Position numbers and translations under genes: made by a program. Below the pieces are notes generated by a model that was not told where the DNA came from, did not search any database, and was given only the letters and a program-made list of their open reading frames with translations. 64,000 nucleotides of DNA from Astrocystis sublimbata (taxonomy: Eukaryota; Ascomycota; Sordariomycetes; Xylariales; Xylariaceae): the NCBI GenBank assembly GCA_022453515.1, contig JAJNNY010000028.1, forward strand, positions 372,001-436,000. The letters are read 5' to 3'. Position 1 is the first letter of the stretch, and each line of letters opens with the position of its first letter. This document shows positions 48,239-58,684 of this stretch, in pieces.

Positions 48239-50081
48239 ATGGAGGCGTCTTCACCGTTGGCGGCCATGCACCCGGCCCCTGCCCCGTCGTGGTTCGGACC
48301 TTCCCACAGCCCCTTTGGCTCCGGCATCTCTTTCGGCTCAGGTCGCCCCACTCTCCGTGAGCAGCTACACAGAACGAAACCTGACTACTTCAGCGTTAAG
48401 AACGTCCGTGGCTCATCTCCTTCTGCTAGTTTAGCTGCAGATCTATCCCAGAATTTCTGTTTAGACAACGACTTCAGGTATGTACATCGATGCCCCAGTG
48501 CCTGACTAAGTATACGACTAGATGCTGACCGGATTAGCCCCCGATTCCCTACGCCTCGCCGTGCTCTTTTCACATCTCATATGGGAGACCGAGGTATGAT
48601 GAGTCCTGATCCTGACTGGATGGGGATGCTAATGTTGATGATCAGATGTGACAACACCACCCCTGCCGGCATCATCGTCCCCGTGGCCTATGCACCACGA
48701 TGCCATGGACATAACTCCAGTGCCCCAGAAGCAGGCGTCCTGCACAAGCATTCAGGTCACCTCGCCCAGCCCGATCCCATCGCCAGATGACGATGAGATG
48801 ATGGCTGATTCTCCGCTCGTCATCGCACGCCCATCCTCTGCGGCCATGCTGGAGATCCCTCGATCAATCACTGAGTGAGTTGGGAATTGCCTAACATGCA
48901 TCAATCGAAGACATCGCTAATAATTGAACAGTAGTCGTAAGAGGCTCGGTCTACGACGACCGTCGTTGACACGTACAAAGAACCACACAACGAGCAGCTT
49001 GCTAACTCGCTTACATCCGGAGCAGAGTGGCCTCCCAACTCGTCTTCACCCTGAGAGCCAAGTGTCGACCTTCCGGTTCGGCGCCGGAACCTCGGCACTA
49101 TCACCGGAAGAGCTCTTCCAAGACTCTCCCCCCCAGGACCGACGACCCCAGACGGCGAACAGCCCATCGGCCATCGCCCCTGGATCGTTTCGCAAGCAGC
49201 TACAGTTTTCCAGCCTCTCCGGCTCAAGAGAGCACCGCGCCAATGCGTCGCCTACTGCAGCTCACATTCGCCGTCCCTCCAACCCCTTCAACCGACCCCG
49301 CCGGCAGTACCGCCGATCCCTGAGTATGTTCGAGAGTCCAGGTGACGTGATCAAAGGGAAGAGCGAGGAACACTGCCCGCCGAGCACCTTGCAGTCTGTT
49401 ATGGACGTGGAGGAGGTAGATACGCCCATTCTGCCGCATTTCTTCCCCGAGGGTGAGAACGACTGCATCCCGAGAATTTCACGGGAAACATTTACCGCCC
49501 TGCTCGATGGTAAATACAACGAATCCTTTGACCACAAGATGATTGTCGATTGCCGTTTCGAGTACGAGTACGAAGGTGGCCACATTAATGGTGCGGTCAA
49601 CTACAACGACAAGGACCTATTGGCCCGCCAACTGTTTCAGACCCCCATGCAGGGCAAGACAATTCTGGTGTTCCATTGCGAGTATTCCGTTCATCGTGCT
49701 CCTCGAATGGCGCGTCACATCCGTGCCGAGGACCGCACAGCCAATGCCGAGTCCTATCCCCATCTGACTTACCCCGAGGTTTACATCTTGGAAGGAGGCT
49801 ACAGTGATTTCTTCAAGCTGCAGAGAGACCGCTGCTACCCTCAAGCCTACGTTGAGATGGATGCACAGGAACATGCCAACACGTGCGAACGTGAGATGGG
49901 CAAGCTTCAGCAGAAGCGAAAGTGCATAACCCGAGCCAAGACATTCGCTTTTGGCCACCATGAACCCACGATCTTTGATTCCCCCACCGCGCCGGGTCGA
50001 GCGATATCCAACGAGATGATGCTCGGCAACTCGCCTATTCTCGGCAACTACCGATCACCTCGGCGCATGATTTCTTATTGA
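48239..50081 (+). CDS. cdc25: M-phase inducer phosphatase Cdc25 (NimT/Mih1)
   Basis: Dual-specificity phosphatase that removes the inhibitory phosphate from Cdk1 and triggers mitosis. Exons are 48239-48477, 48538-48593, 48646-48874 and 48932-50081; introns of 60, 52 and 57 nt; 557 aa. The N-terminal ~330 residues are a disordered Ser/Pro-rich regulatory part with many SP/TP sites, as expected for a Cdk/checkpoint target. The rhodanese-like catalytic domain (residues ~345-500) has ISRETFTALLDGKY, DCRFEYEYEGGHINGAVN and the signature HCEYSVHRAPRMARH with nucleophile Cys424 and Arg430 (C-x5-R). Many Cdc25 proteins have Ala where Val428 stands. The C-terminal tail beyond PQAYVEMD is basic and Ser/Pro-rich. 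Intron 2 removes a frame-shifting 52 nt; skipping it would give early stops. Confidence 0.93.
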
Positions 50082-50898
50082 GTCCCAGTTATTGAACTGA
50101 TACGTTCGGAGACCTGCAAAGTCTTGACGATCAACAACAAGACCGGATCCTGACACGACGTCAGATCCCCGTCTCTTTTTCCTTTCTCAAACAATTTGTC
50201 ACAAGGCGTATGAGTCGTCTTTCATCTTCCGAGGACAATCCCTGGCTACGTACCATTGGTGCGTAGGTATTGTATATAAATTGTGTTCACGGGTCAGTGG
50301 CATTCTCTCAAGAGTTGAGGAATGTCCACCTTGATCAGGGATTGATACCAAAGCGGAGGATACACTGTGAGGGTATTTCGGGGGGCATGGATGGATGGAT
50401 GGAGCATCGTTGGTTTTCATACCATCAATCAAGGCGGGCAACCAGTGGGATCTAGTTCCGATGGGGACTTTGCGAGGCGCTCAACGTGTGGGCATATGAG
50501 CGCCGTCGCTGTGGGTAGCATGCTTGACCGTATTCGTCCCACGAAACATTGGGAACGAAATGGGTCAGCGTCCGAAGAGCCTGGGTATAAAACATACCTG
50601 AAAGAGCATCAGTAGGACACCAACTTCTGTAGTACTATAGTCAGGCCGCGAGTCACTTGTTTCTCAGCATAGTAGCGGGAACAGGGACTGGTGGAAGATG
50701 TAGCTATCAGATGAATCAGTTAAACAAACAAACAACTCGCGCATTCTTTCCCATGCTTGTGACTATACATCATCGCGCTCATCTGTTTTGGTACTACAAG
50801 TTTCGGCATCCCGACTTGCGAGTCTTGAGTGGTATTCATGGTAGTGGTAGTAGTAGGAGTAGTATAGTAGCAGGGCTTGCTTTATTTATTTCATCATG
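50082..50898. other. Convergent 3' spacer between cdc25 and PRE10
   Basis: About 820 bp between opposing stop codons; two 3' UTRs. An ATGGATGG run at about 50387-50403 and a TAGTAGTAGGAG-type repeat near 50840-50870 are present. No gene is supported. Confidence 0.5.
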
Positions 50899-52050
50899 CT
50901 ATTCTTCCATCTTGTCATCGTCCTTCTTAGACTCGTCATCATCATTGTCATCATCGTCATCGTCGTCGTCCTCCGAGATGATCTTCTTAGCCAACCGCTC
51001 GGCCTCCTCCAGCAGGTCCTTGGGGACGGCGACATGGCGGCCCTTGGTGGGACCGTCCATCCTGCTGACCCAGCTCATCTCGAGCTCAAAGTCCTTATCC
51101 TTGTTGTCCTGCTGGGCGATGTAGATGATCCTCGCAGCCTCCTTAACGCCCTGCAGTAGGTCCAGCTTGCCGTCGGCGAGGTTGAGCTTCTCGAGCTCGG
51201 CCTTGGCGGCCTGGCGCCCCTTGCCGGTGGCGGCGCCGTAGTAGCCCCAGTACTGCCCGCTGGGCTCCATCATGTAGAGGCCCGGCCCCCCGTGGGATTT
51301 TCCCGTGCCTTTGCCGCCGGCGCCGCACGAGGGGCCCGACCCGACCTCGCCGTCGACGGGCGCGTCGAGCTCCGAGTCGAAGCCCCCGATGATGGCGCTG
51401 ATGCCGAAGGGACGCACGTGCTGGTACAGAGTGTAGGCTTGCAGGTAGCCGCCCATGCGCGAGGCGAGGTCCGAGGTGCTGATGGGGGTCTTGAAGGTCT
51501 CGCGCCAGGCGCGGGCTTCGTCGCGCGCGCGGTCGACGATGTGGTGCCCGTCGGGGACCATGCCGGAGTAGACCTGTGGAGAGAGAGAGGGGGGGTATGT
51601 TAGTTATGAGTTAGATATAGCGGTGGGGGGTATATGAGATGATGCGGGGCATTGGGGATGGTGGCGGTGATGGTTGTGATGGTTGTGGTGGTGGTGGTGG
51701 CAACACGTACGATTCCCAGGTGCTTGTCCACGGTGGCGATGCGCTTGTTGGCGCCGGGCTTGAGCAGCTTGGAGGTGACGACCTTCTCGACGGCCAGGAC
51801 GACGCCGTCCTTGCAGCGGATGCCGACCGATGTGCCGCCGTTCTCTACGGCCTTGACTGCATATTCGACCTGGAAGTTGCGGCCGTCGGGGGAGAAGATG
51901 GAGTTGGAGAGATCGTAGCCCGTTCCTATCGACGTCTGCGTGTCGGGGGAGGAGATCGTGTCAGTGCTCGTGTATGCTTATTCTGTTCGCAGGAAGCTCT
52001 TGTGAAGCTTGGTCTGTCTAGGGTGGGCTGGGGTCAACTCGACTCACCAT
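50899..52050 (-). CDS. PRE10: 20S proteasome subunit alpha-7 (Pre10/PSMA3)
   Basis: Outer-ring subunit of the 20S proteasome core. Exons on the minus strand are 52050-52048 (the ATG alone), 51935-51711 and 51573-50899, giving 300 aa. The mature start [13 protein letters not shown] matches the strongly conserved alpha-7 N terminus, which fixes the odd first exon: ATG followed at once by GTGAGT, a 112-nt intron and CACGCAG|ACG. Other family blocks are [20 protein letters not shown] (alpha-subunit signature), [20 protein letters not shown] and [13 protein letters not shown] Gly-rich insertion (about [20 protein letters not shown]) is usual in filamentous fungi. The C terminus is the acidic alpha-7 tail, with eight consecutive Asp and Ser276 and Ser291 in casein-kinase-2-like contexts. 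Intron 2 (137 nt) contains a GGT microsatellite. Confidence 0.95.
51662..51700 (+). repeat. GGT/GAT trinucleotide-rich microsatellite in PRE10 intron 2
   Basis: Imperfect GGTGAT/GGTTGT units ending in five perfect GGT copies, inside the 51574-51710 intron. Confidence 0.8.
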
Positions 52051-53260
52051 GATGGGCGTCTGTGTCTAGGGATGCGGAGTCGGATTCGGGGTCGTGGTCA
52101 GCTTTACGTTCTGGATGTCGATGTCTCGTTGGTCTAGAGAATGTGAAGGCCGAGTGAGGGCGTGAATGGTTTGCGGACCCCGGGGATGAAGGTGTTGTGC
52201 AGTCGAGGTCGGTATGGGAGGGACGTTTGGTAGAGCTTCAGGCAGCCTGAGCTGCGTGTCGTAGTTGCTGCATCTCGTCACTGGGGCGGTACGTACCTAT
52301 CTGCCCTGTGGCTGAAGCTTGCCGCCTTGCTCAGGTGGAAGTCGCGGGCCTCAGTTGTGCCCAGCCACAGCCCCTCACCCTCACTAGGTATTAGCCCACT
52401 TTCACCTTCCTACCTTCACACGCACCACTTTCCTCCAGCTTGCGGTGTTTGAAGTCCTCCATGCTTCTCATTTGAATCACTTCCAAAATACACAATTTTA
52501 ATGGCTAATGAAATCTACATCGTCTTTCTATGATTGCCACTTATTATCTTTAATTTGTTACTCGCACTTGCATCAATAGGGTCCTATCAATCAGGAAATA
52601 TCCGGAGCAAAAGTACCTCTACCTACCTAAGGAAAGGTCACCTGAAGCTCTCAGGCAGGGCTTACGTAGGTGCACCTTTCTTTCTTTCTTTTCCAGCCCT
52701 CTCTTTTTCAGAAATGCACCAACTCTATTCATATGTTTCTGTTAAATATAAACAAACTCACCAGCTTCAGCTACACATAAGCTTGAATCATTATGAAGCA
52801 TTATGAAGCGTTCGGATCACCTCAGGGCTAACTCATGCGCATAATAGCTTCCAGTTACTGGGCGGGCTAGGTCACTTTGGCGCCTTTCGCTCGTCGGACC
52901 TCCACCGTTTCCCGCGTTGTCTCCACATACGGGCAGGTACTTAGGTACCTACCTCTACCTGCATGCGACCAGTATATGCCCAGACAAAGAATCGCGACGG
53001 TTTCATATTCGACAGTTTATCGAATTGGTACTACAGTTTGAGTGAATTGAACGCTCTAGAATTGACTGCCACCTATTCTTGAAATCATTGCACATCTGGG
53101 CGGCACTGGTGTAGGTAAGCTCATGCTGCTACCTACATGGCTTAGTTGGCAAGTACTTATAATCCGGAGGTATTGTTAGCATGTGAAGCGCGCCAAATCC
53201 AAGTTGCGGAACAGTATTTCTTTTCCTCTTGTCGGCCGTCGCCTGCTCCAGTGCGCCGTC
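52051..53260. promoter_or_regulatory. Divergent promoter region of PRE10 and the chromodomain gene
   Basis: About 1.2 kb between start codons of two divergently transcribed genes. It contains TAGGTACCTACCTCTACCTG-type motifs around 52945-52965 and a near duplicate ATTATGAAGC at 52790-52808. I could not find the yeast Rpn4 element GGTGGCAAA. No gene is supported. Confidence 0.5.
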
Positions 53261-55381
53261 ATGACGCAACCAACACTGCGAAAATCGCCCCTCGAGATTC
53301 CCCTTAACTCGAAGCCCCGAGACTATCGCCCTGGCGATGGCCCCGCGCTCGCGCCCATCCACCTAGCTCTCAAGAACGATACCAGCGCAATCATCGTCGA
53401 CAAGCGCGTTCTCCCTGGTGAGCCCGTCAACGGCGAGCTCAAACTAGAGCTTTACTATACCGTCAGTTGGTCCGATCTGCCTGCCGCCCGCGTCTGCGTT
53501 CTGGCCACCAAGATCCTCGACTACGTCTCTCCCCGGACATTAGAGGACTGGGAATACAAATGTTCATTGGAGAGGGACGAGGAGCAGGCGAAATTGAAGG
53601 CAGCACAGAAGAGGAAACAAGGGGAACGTGATCAGCCTCACGCATCCCTCACGCCAATGGCGGGTACATCGATATCCGGCAGCAACACGCCTGGGCAGAA
53701 GAAACGCGGCCGGCCAAGCAAGGCAGAGGTGCAGGCTCGCGAGATTGCGCAACAGACCAACATCGAGGATGATGAACTCGCAAACATGCCACTGCCGTCT
53801 CAAAGTACCAGTGGACCGTCGCTATCGACTCCAAAGAAGAGTCTGGCCAATGCGGTAACGCAATTGGCAGATGTAGATATGGAAGACGCCGACGCCGAGG
53901 GTGCCATATCCAAACAGCTTCAGGGTGGTAGCGAAAGCGTGAGCGATAGCGCATCCCCGATAGACCAAGATATGGCTGAAGCAGACGAGTTGAGCGTGAT
54001 TGGCGTGCCACAGCCAGCGAAACAGCCAGCGAAACATATGGCCATGACATCGCTCAGCTCCTTCCTCCCAGCCAATCCATCTCGAGAGTATGCAGATTTC
54101 TCCGTTCACAACCCCCCCTCATCCACCCAGCCAAGCCCGACCCAACGTGCTTACCCTTCTCCGATCTCCTCCATGCGTCCCTTGTCGGAGAAGAAAATAC
54201 AAAGACGGAAGACCAAAAAGCTCACCACTTCTGTGCCAGTCCCGACACCCCTTGAACAATGGAAGAAAAGGCAGGCTCCTGGATCTATCCACCAAACCAT
54301 CACGCCCGTCCCAGCGCCTTCGATTCCGGTGTCCTTGCCGCCGCGACGCACGCGCTCAGAGGTGAACCCATCGAAAAATGTTGGATCTGCTCAAGGTATC
54401 ACTCCCATTCCAGCACCTTCGAGCCGGGAATCCTTCTTACCACCGCGGCGCCCGCGCTCAGAGGTGAATTCACCAAAGCAAACGTCGAAATCATCATATA
54501 CGCCTATACCTGTGCCCTCGTACCCCGCTGCGAAACCCAGGGTGCCTCGTATACCAACGGGGCCGAAGGAATCCCTAATCCCCCCACCACCACAGCATCC
54601 ACCTCCATCCAAGAAACCACGCACGGTTACTCACACTCCTATTCCTCCTCCACCTGTCCCATCGGTTCTTTTACAGAGAAGCGCCGTATCCCAAGACTGG
54701 AGAGGTCTCGGAAACGCAGAAGCTATGACCAGAAATGGGGTCGGGCGTGATAATCAACGTGATAATCAACCCCAGACTCCGTCGAAAAAAGCAGCGCCAT
54801 CTGCGACGAAGGCCAGCACTCGCAAGCGGAAGCAAGCGGAGCTAGAGGAGGAGCCAATGGAGGAGCGAGAGGAGGGGTTGGAAGAATCTGGGGAAGAGCC
54901 ATCATGGGAAGTAGAAAGACTGGAAGGCGACAAGGTCGTCGAGGAAGGAGATGAGCCCATCCGGTACTTCAAGGTTCGATGGGTTGGGAAGTGGCCGCGG
55001 GGCCAAAACCCAACATGGGAGCCCGAGGAGCTCATCTCGGAGGACCTGGTGCGGGAGTATCTGGTGAATAAAGCGGTGAAGATGCTGCATAAGAGCCCAC
55101 GGCCTTTTTTATCGAAGGCACCGAAGCCAACCCCGACGCTGAAGACAAAATACTCGAGCGTTGCGGAAGCGTTTGAGGGTGATGAGGAATATCTTCCGGG
55201 GCCGGATGAGCAAGGCGAGGAAGAAGCAGACGATAAAGAAGGTGGCGATGACGAGGAGGTTTTCCAGATTACGGAGCAGAAAAGCCAGACTCGCTCCCCG
55301 CCGAGAAGATTCCGGATTGACTCGTCTTTGGTGGCGGAACTCGCTGCGAATTTCTCGCCAAGGGAACGAGGTCCTTGGTGA
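53261..55381 (+). CDS. Chromodomain protein with AT-hook and proline-rich middle
   Basis: Single-exon gene, 706 aa from the ATG at 53261 (MTQPTLRKSPLEIPLNSKPR). The N-terminal ~110 residues contain a conserved-looking block (LYYTVSWSDLPAARVCVLAT). An AT-hook core, KKRGRPSK, lies near residue 147 and should contact AT-rich minor grooves. The middle is Pro/Ser-rich and holds two tandem copies of a ~33-residue unit (TPVPAPS...LPPRR.RSEVN and TPIPAPS...LPPRR.RSEVN; nucleotides ~54300-54480). A chromodomain spans residues ~549-605: SWEVERLEGDKVVE, YFKVRWVGKWPRGQNPTWEP and EELISEDLV, with aromatic residues placed as in methyl-lysine cages. The C terminus is acidic. Likely a nuclear, chromatin-bound protein; which histone mark it reads is not known. 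It is not HP1, since a chromoshadow domain is not seen. Confidence 0.87.
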   Translation: MTQPTLRKSPLEIPLNSKPRDYRPGDGPALAPIHLALKNDTSAIIVDKRVLPGEPVNGELKLELYYTVSWSDLPAARVCVLATKILDYVSPRTLEDWEYKCSLERDEEQAKLKAAQKRKQGERDQPHASLTPMAGTSISGSNTPGQKKRGRPSKAEVQAREIAQQTNIEDDELANMPLPSQSTSGPSLSTPKKSLANAVTQLADVDMEDADAEGAISKQLQGGSESVSDSASPIDQDMAEADELSVIGVPQPAKQPAKHMAMTSLSSFLPANPSREYADFSVHNPPSSTQPSPTQRAYPSPISSMRPLSEKKIQRRKTKKLTTSVPVPTPLEQWKKRQAPGSIHQTITPVPAPSIPVSLPPRRTRSEVNPSKNVGSAQGITPIPAPSSRESFLPPRRPRSEVNSPKQTSKSSYTPIPVPSYPAAKPRVPRIPTGPKESLIPPPPQHPPPSKKPRTVTHTPIPPPPVPSVLLQRSAVSQDWRGLGNAEAMTRNGVGRDNQRDNQPQTPSKKAAPSATKASTRKRKQAELEEEPMEEREEGLEESGEEPSWEVERLEGDKVVEEGDEPIRYFKVRWVGKWPRGQNPTWEPEELISEDLVREYLVNKAVKMLHKSPRPFLSKAPKPTPTLKTKYSSVAEAFEGDEEYLPGPDEQGEEEADDKEGGDDEEVFQITEQKSQTRSPPRRFRIDSSLVAELAANFSPRERGPW

Positions 55382-56238
55382 CTGCGCTATGGCCTCGAGC
55401 AATGCATCCGTTAATTTCTCGAACGATGCCTGCGAGCTGGCTGGCTATCGACCGGCCATCATATTGAAGATCGACGCATTGAGCATGAGCTAACAAATTA
55501 TTCTATTGAGCCCGAGGTATTATCAAGCTGTTTTGAAGCATCGCGATGAATTTTCTACGCAACATTTTCGCAGAGCAGAATCTCTGCGAGTTTTACCGAC
55601 TGATTATCACTGAGGCACGAATTATCGACAGGGAAATCAAGCTATACGACAATCAACATGATTTACATATCACCCTACTCTCCTGGCTACTGACTTTAAT
55701 GTTGGGCATAATCATTACATGCGTTTAGTAACGCGCTCAGCATCTAGGTAGCATGAATTAGTTCATTGGGCACAAGCCAAGAATTACATAGACCAATTAT
55801 CAACTCGTTGCATTGCATTAATTCAAACTCGCGGATCATGCCTAAAAGCCTGAGCACTTAAATATCCTATATTTATTAATTTCCATTGCCTGTTGCATGT
55901 TAGTGACTTAGATGTTTAAGAAAAATGCAAAGGCATCTAGTCATTGTGGACAAACGGTGCGGACTCGACTACGGGTAATTGATTGTCTCCTTGCTTTTGG
56001 GTTTCATTTTTTTTTGTATTGCTTGCCATCTAGTCTCACATCGTGGCTGAAATCGAGAAGATGGGAACCAGGAGATGGTGAAGATGAAGAATGAGAATGC
56101 ACAACCACATGACTTATCCTGTGCCTCATATAATTCGTCAACTTGAAATCTCCTCTCATCTCGGGGAAACATCGAAAAAATCAAAATCAAAATCATCAAA
56201 ATCATCGCAAAAATAACATGGCATTCAGAAGATTCCTT
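55382..56238. other. Convergent 3' spacer
   Basis: About 860 bp, AT-rich, between two opposing stop codons; includes a T-rich run near 56009 and an AAAATCAAAATCATC repeat at about 56173-56205. No gene supported. Confidence 0.5.
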
Positions 56239-57846
56239 TTAGTGCTTTCCTACAAAGCCGCCAACAACCTCCGTTCCCTCCTCGGTCGTCTCCTCCTCCA
56301 ACTGCAGATCCTGGAGGGGCCCGGCGCAGGGATCGGCGAGGTAGCGGATGCCGCAATTGGGGAACTTGTGGCTGATCATGCCGTACGCGATCTCTGCTTG
56401 TCTGCGATCGAAGAACGTGAGACGCAACGGTGCGGATGTGATGGGTACGGACTGCTCATCAGCATCACCATCAGCATCAGCAGCGATCTTGTTGTCGTCG
56501 ACGACCTCGTGACACTCTAGCAGCTTCGCTGACAACTGCTTCCTTTCGGTGAGGAACGAGTTGAGCGTCCAGAGGGAAACCTGGCCGTCGCTCAGGACTT
56601 CGTCTTCGATGCAGCTGTGGTAGACGGGATCGCATTGGATGTTCATGGCTTTTGAGACCTCGATCACGCGCGTCGTGGTGGTGGTGGTGGTGTCTTCGGA
56701 GGGGGAGGAGGGGCTTCCGGAGGTGCTGGGACATGGTAGCGAGCATCGCAAAGGATACGATGGCGTGTCCACGAGGGTTACGAGGGGCTGGACGCCGTGG
56801 ATCTTCAGGACGTTGTCGGCGGTGTTGTTGTTCACGTGCTTCACGTAGGACGAGGCATCGCGGCAATGGACGAACTTAATCATCACGGTGGTAGGATCGG
56901 CGCGGCCGGCGTGGTGGATGGGGCCGCCGCGGACTTTCTCGACGACCTCGGAGAGGGTCGTCTCGGGGTGTAGATTGCGGAAGATAACCATGCGGGATTG
57001 CTCGCTCGGTTCCTTGCTCAGATCGTAGGGCTGGCTGAGGCCGTGCACGAAGATCATGGGGGGTTCTGCGGGGCCATGGGGGCGGCCGTTGCGGCCGATG
57101 TTCTCATATTTGTATTCGTGGAGGCGGTCCTCGCGGTCCTTGTCCGTGTTGAAGAGTTGGAAGGTCGGGATGATCAGCCCCGATTTGCCGACGCTTACAA
57201 ATGCTTTCTTGGGGGATGGTACCGCAGTTAATGTGGAGGAAGATGCATGGTCGCTTCCTGGAGGGTTGGGGAGGGGTGAGTCTGGCGGGACGATGGGTGC
57301 GGTTCCTTCGGTACTGGTTTTACCAGGTGTGTCGAAATTGATGAGGTCGGTAGGCTCGACTCTCGCCACTTCTCTCTCTTCGTTGCCATGGTCTACCGCC
57401 AACGGTTGAATGAGCAATCGAAGACCAGACCGGTGGTTTATCTCGTATGATGCCTGGTACCCGTCTGGAACGACAACTTCAAGGTCCTTTTGGACCACCT
57501 GATAGGCATGCAGCCCGTTCATCAGTGTCTTCATACGTTGGTGGCGTACACGGATTCGGTTCGTGATGCGGTATGATTCTTGAATCATGGTGTCCAATTC
57601 CAAGTAGTGCGCGCATAGGTAATCCGGTGTATTAGTGGCCCAACTTAAGCTCCTTTCTTGGTCACGTAGGTCCTTGTGCAACGCCGACAGCTTGTTTAAT
57701 TCGTGATCATTAAGCAAGCGCATCGTTTCGATTTGCCTCTCAGTGATGTGCACGCACTCGCTCTCGCGGTTAGCCATCTTGGAAGTGGCAGGTGCCATCG
57801 TGGAAGACTGGAAGTAGCAGGTGCGTGGCGATGTAGAATGCAGCAT
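56239..57846 (-). CDS. Hypothetical fungal protein with a divergent RRM-like core
   Basis: Single-exon minus-strand gene, 535 aa from the first ATG; a second in-frame ATG sixteen codons later (MAPATSKMANRES) may be the real start. The N-terminal quarter is helical and charged, with heptad-like LNKLSALHKDLRDQERSL, suggesting a coiled coil. Around residues 285-345, MVIFRNLHPETTLSEVVEKV followed by ADPTTVMIKFVHCRDASSYV has the beta-alpha-beta-beta-alpha rhythm and hydrophobic positions of an RNA-recognition motif, but the RNP1 aromatics are weak. A second similar segment (LRLTFFDRRQAEIAYGMISH) lies near residue 485. I do not recognise the family. RNA binding is inference. Confidence 0.75.
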   Translation of the reverse strand: MLHSTSPRTCYFQSSTMAPATSKMANRESECVHITERQIETMRLLNDHELNKLSALHKDLRDQERSLSWATNTPDYLCAHYLELDTMIQESYRITNRIRVRHQRMKTLMNGLHAYQVVQKDLEVVVPDGYQASYEINHRSGLRLLIQPLAVDHGNEEREVARVEPTDLINFDTPGKTSTEGTAPIVPPDSPLPNPPGSDHASSSTLTAVPSPKKAFVSVGKSGLIIPTFQLFNTDKDREDRLHEYKYENIGRNGRPHGPAEPPMIFVHGLSQPYDLSKEPSEQSRMVIFRNLHPETTLSEVVEKVRGGPIHHAGRADPTTVMIKFVHCRDASSYVKHVNNNTADNVLKIHGVQPLVTLVDTPSYPLRCSLPCPSTSGSPSSPSEDTTTTTTTRVIEVSKAMNIQCDPVYHSCIEDEVLSDGQVSLWTLNSFLTERKQLSAKLLECHEVVDDNKIAADADGDADEQSVPITSAPLRLTFFDRRQAEIAYGMISHKFPNCGIRYLADPCAGPLQDLQLEEETTEEGTEVVGGFVGKH

Positions 57847-58684
57847 GGGGAGGGGATGTTACCGAGAGAGAAGTACGTGTTGAAGGTAAAGTTTTATAGA
57901 GCATGTGGAAGCGGAAAGAAAGGCCACGTCTGTCCTCCTCCTAAAAGCTGGTAGGGTTTTGCCTCGGTGCAGATTCAACAGCCCTAGGTCCTGAAAAGTG
58001 CTGGGGGCTCACGTGCTATGTTCACTTTGTAAACAGTTCATCAAGAAATAACGATCGATCAGTTATTAATCGATAGTGAATAAACATTTATGAAACGTTT
58101 ATCAAGTGTTTATCTATTATTACGCTTGATTAAGTACAATATAGGTAGGTTAATGTAGGTGATCATTAACTCCTTCCACCGCATGCCAGAGTATGTAACC
58201 TCCAAGGCAGTGTTATCAAGGCATGTACAGCTGATGCACAGAGAGCTAAAATACGAGGTACATTCACTACTAGCTTCCATCGTTCTGATAGCAAAAGGAG
58301 ATTTTTTTTCTCCACGCATAACCAATCATAATCGGCAGGTACCGGACTTCCAACAGTAGGAACTATCGTAGGTATGAGGTGCAATTGCTGATGTCACTAC
58401 TCGTAATTACCTGTAGAACATGGACAAAATTGGTGGTTGTCGACCATGGGAATGATAAAGGGCATAAACACCAGGACCACACATAGCACCTCTCTATTGT
58501 ATGCGCCCGCTATTCATGTGGTTGGTGCAATACGAAAAAGCAATCACAATCAGACGCATGATGCATCCAGTTTCTTGCTGTTTTGACGAGGTGGAAGGTT
58601 TATCTCAACAGGGGAGGCTGGAGTTGAGGTTACGTACCGCCATCGTACCCCTTTTTGTCCAGTGAACACCTTCCTAGCCACTGA
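57847..58684. other. Spacer, partly AT-rich
   Basis: About 840 bp. The part at 58020-58150 is AT-rich with repeated TTTATCAAG/GTTTATC motifs. It contains the upstream region of the 535-aa gene and the 3' UTR of the small gene at 58.7 kb. Confidence 0.5.

Noticed and set aside
51292..51603. Plus-strand 103-codon frame
   Set aside because: Antisense shadow of PRE10 exon 3.
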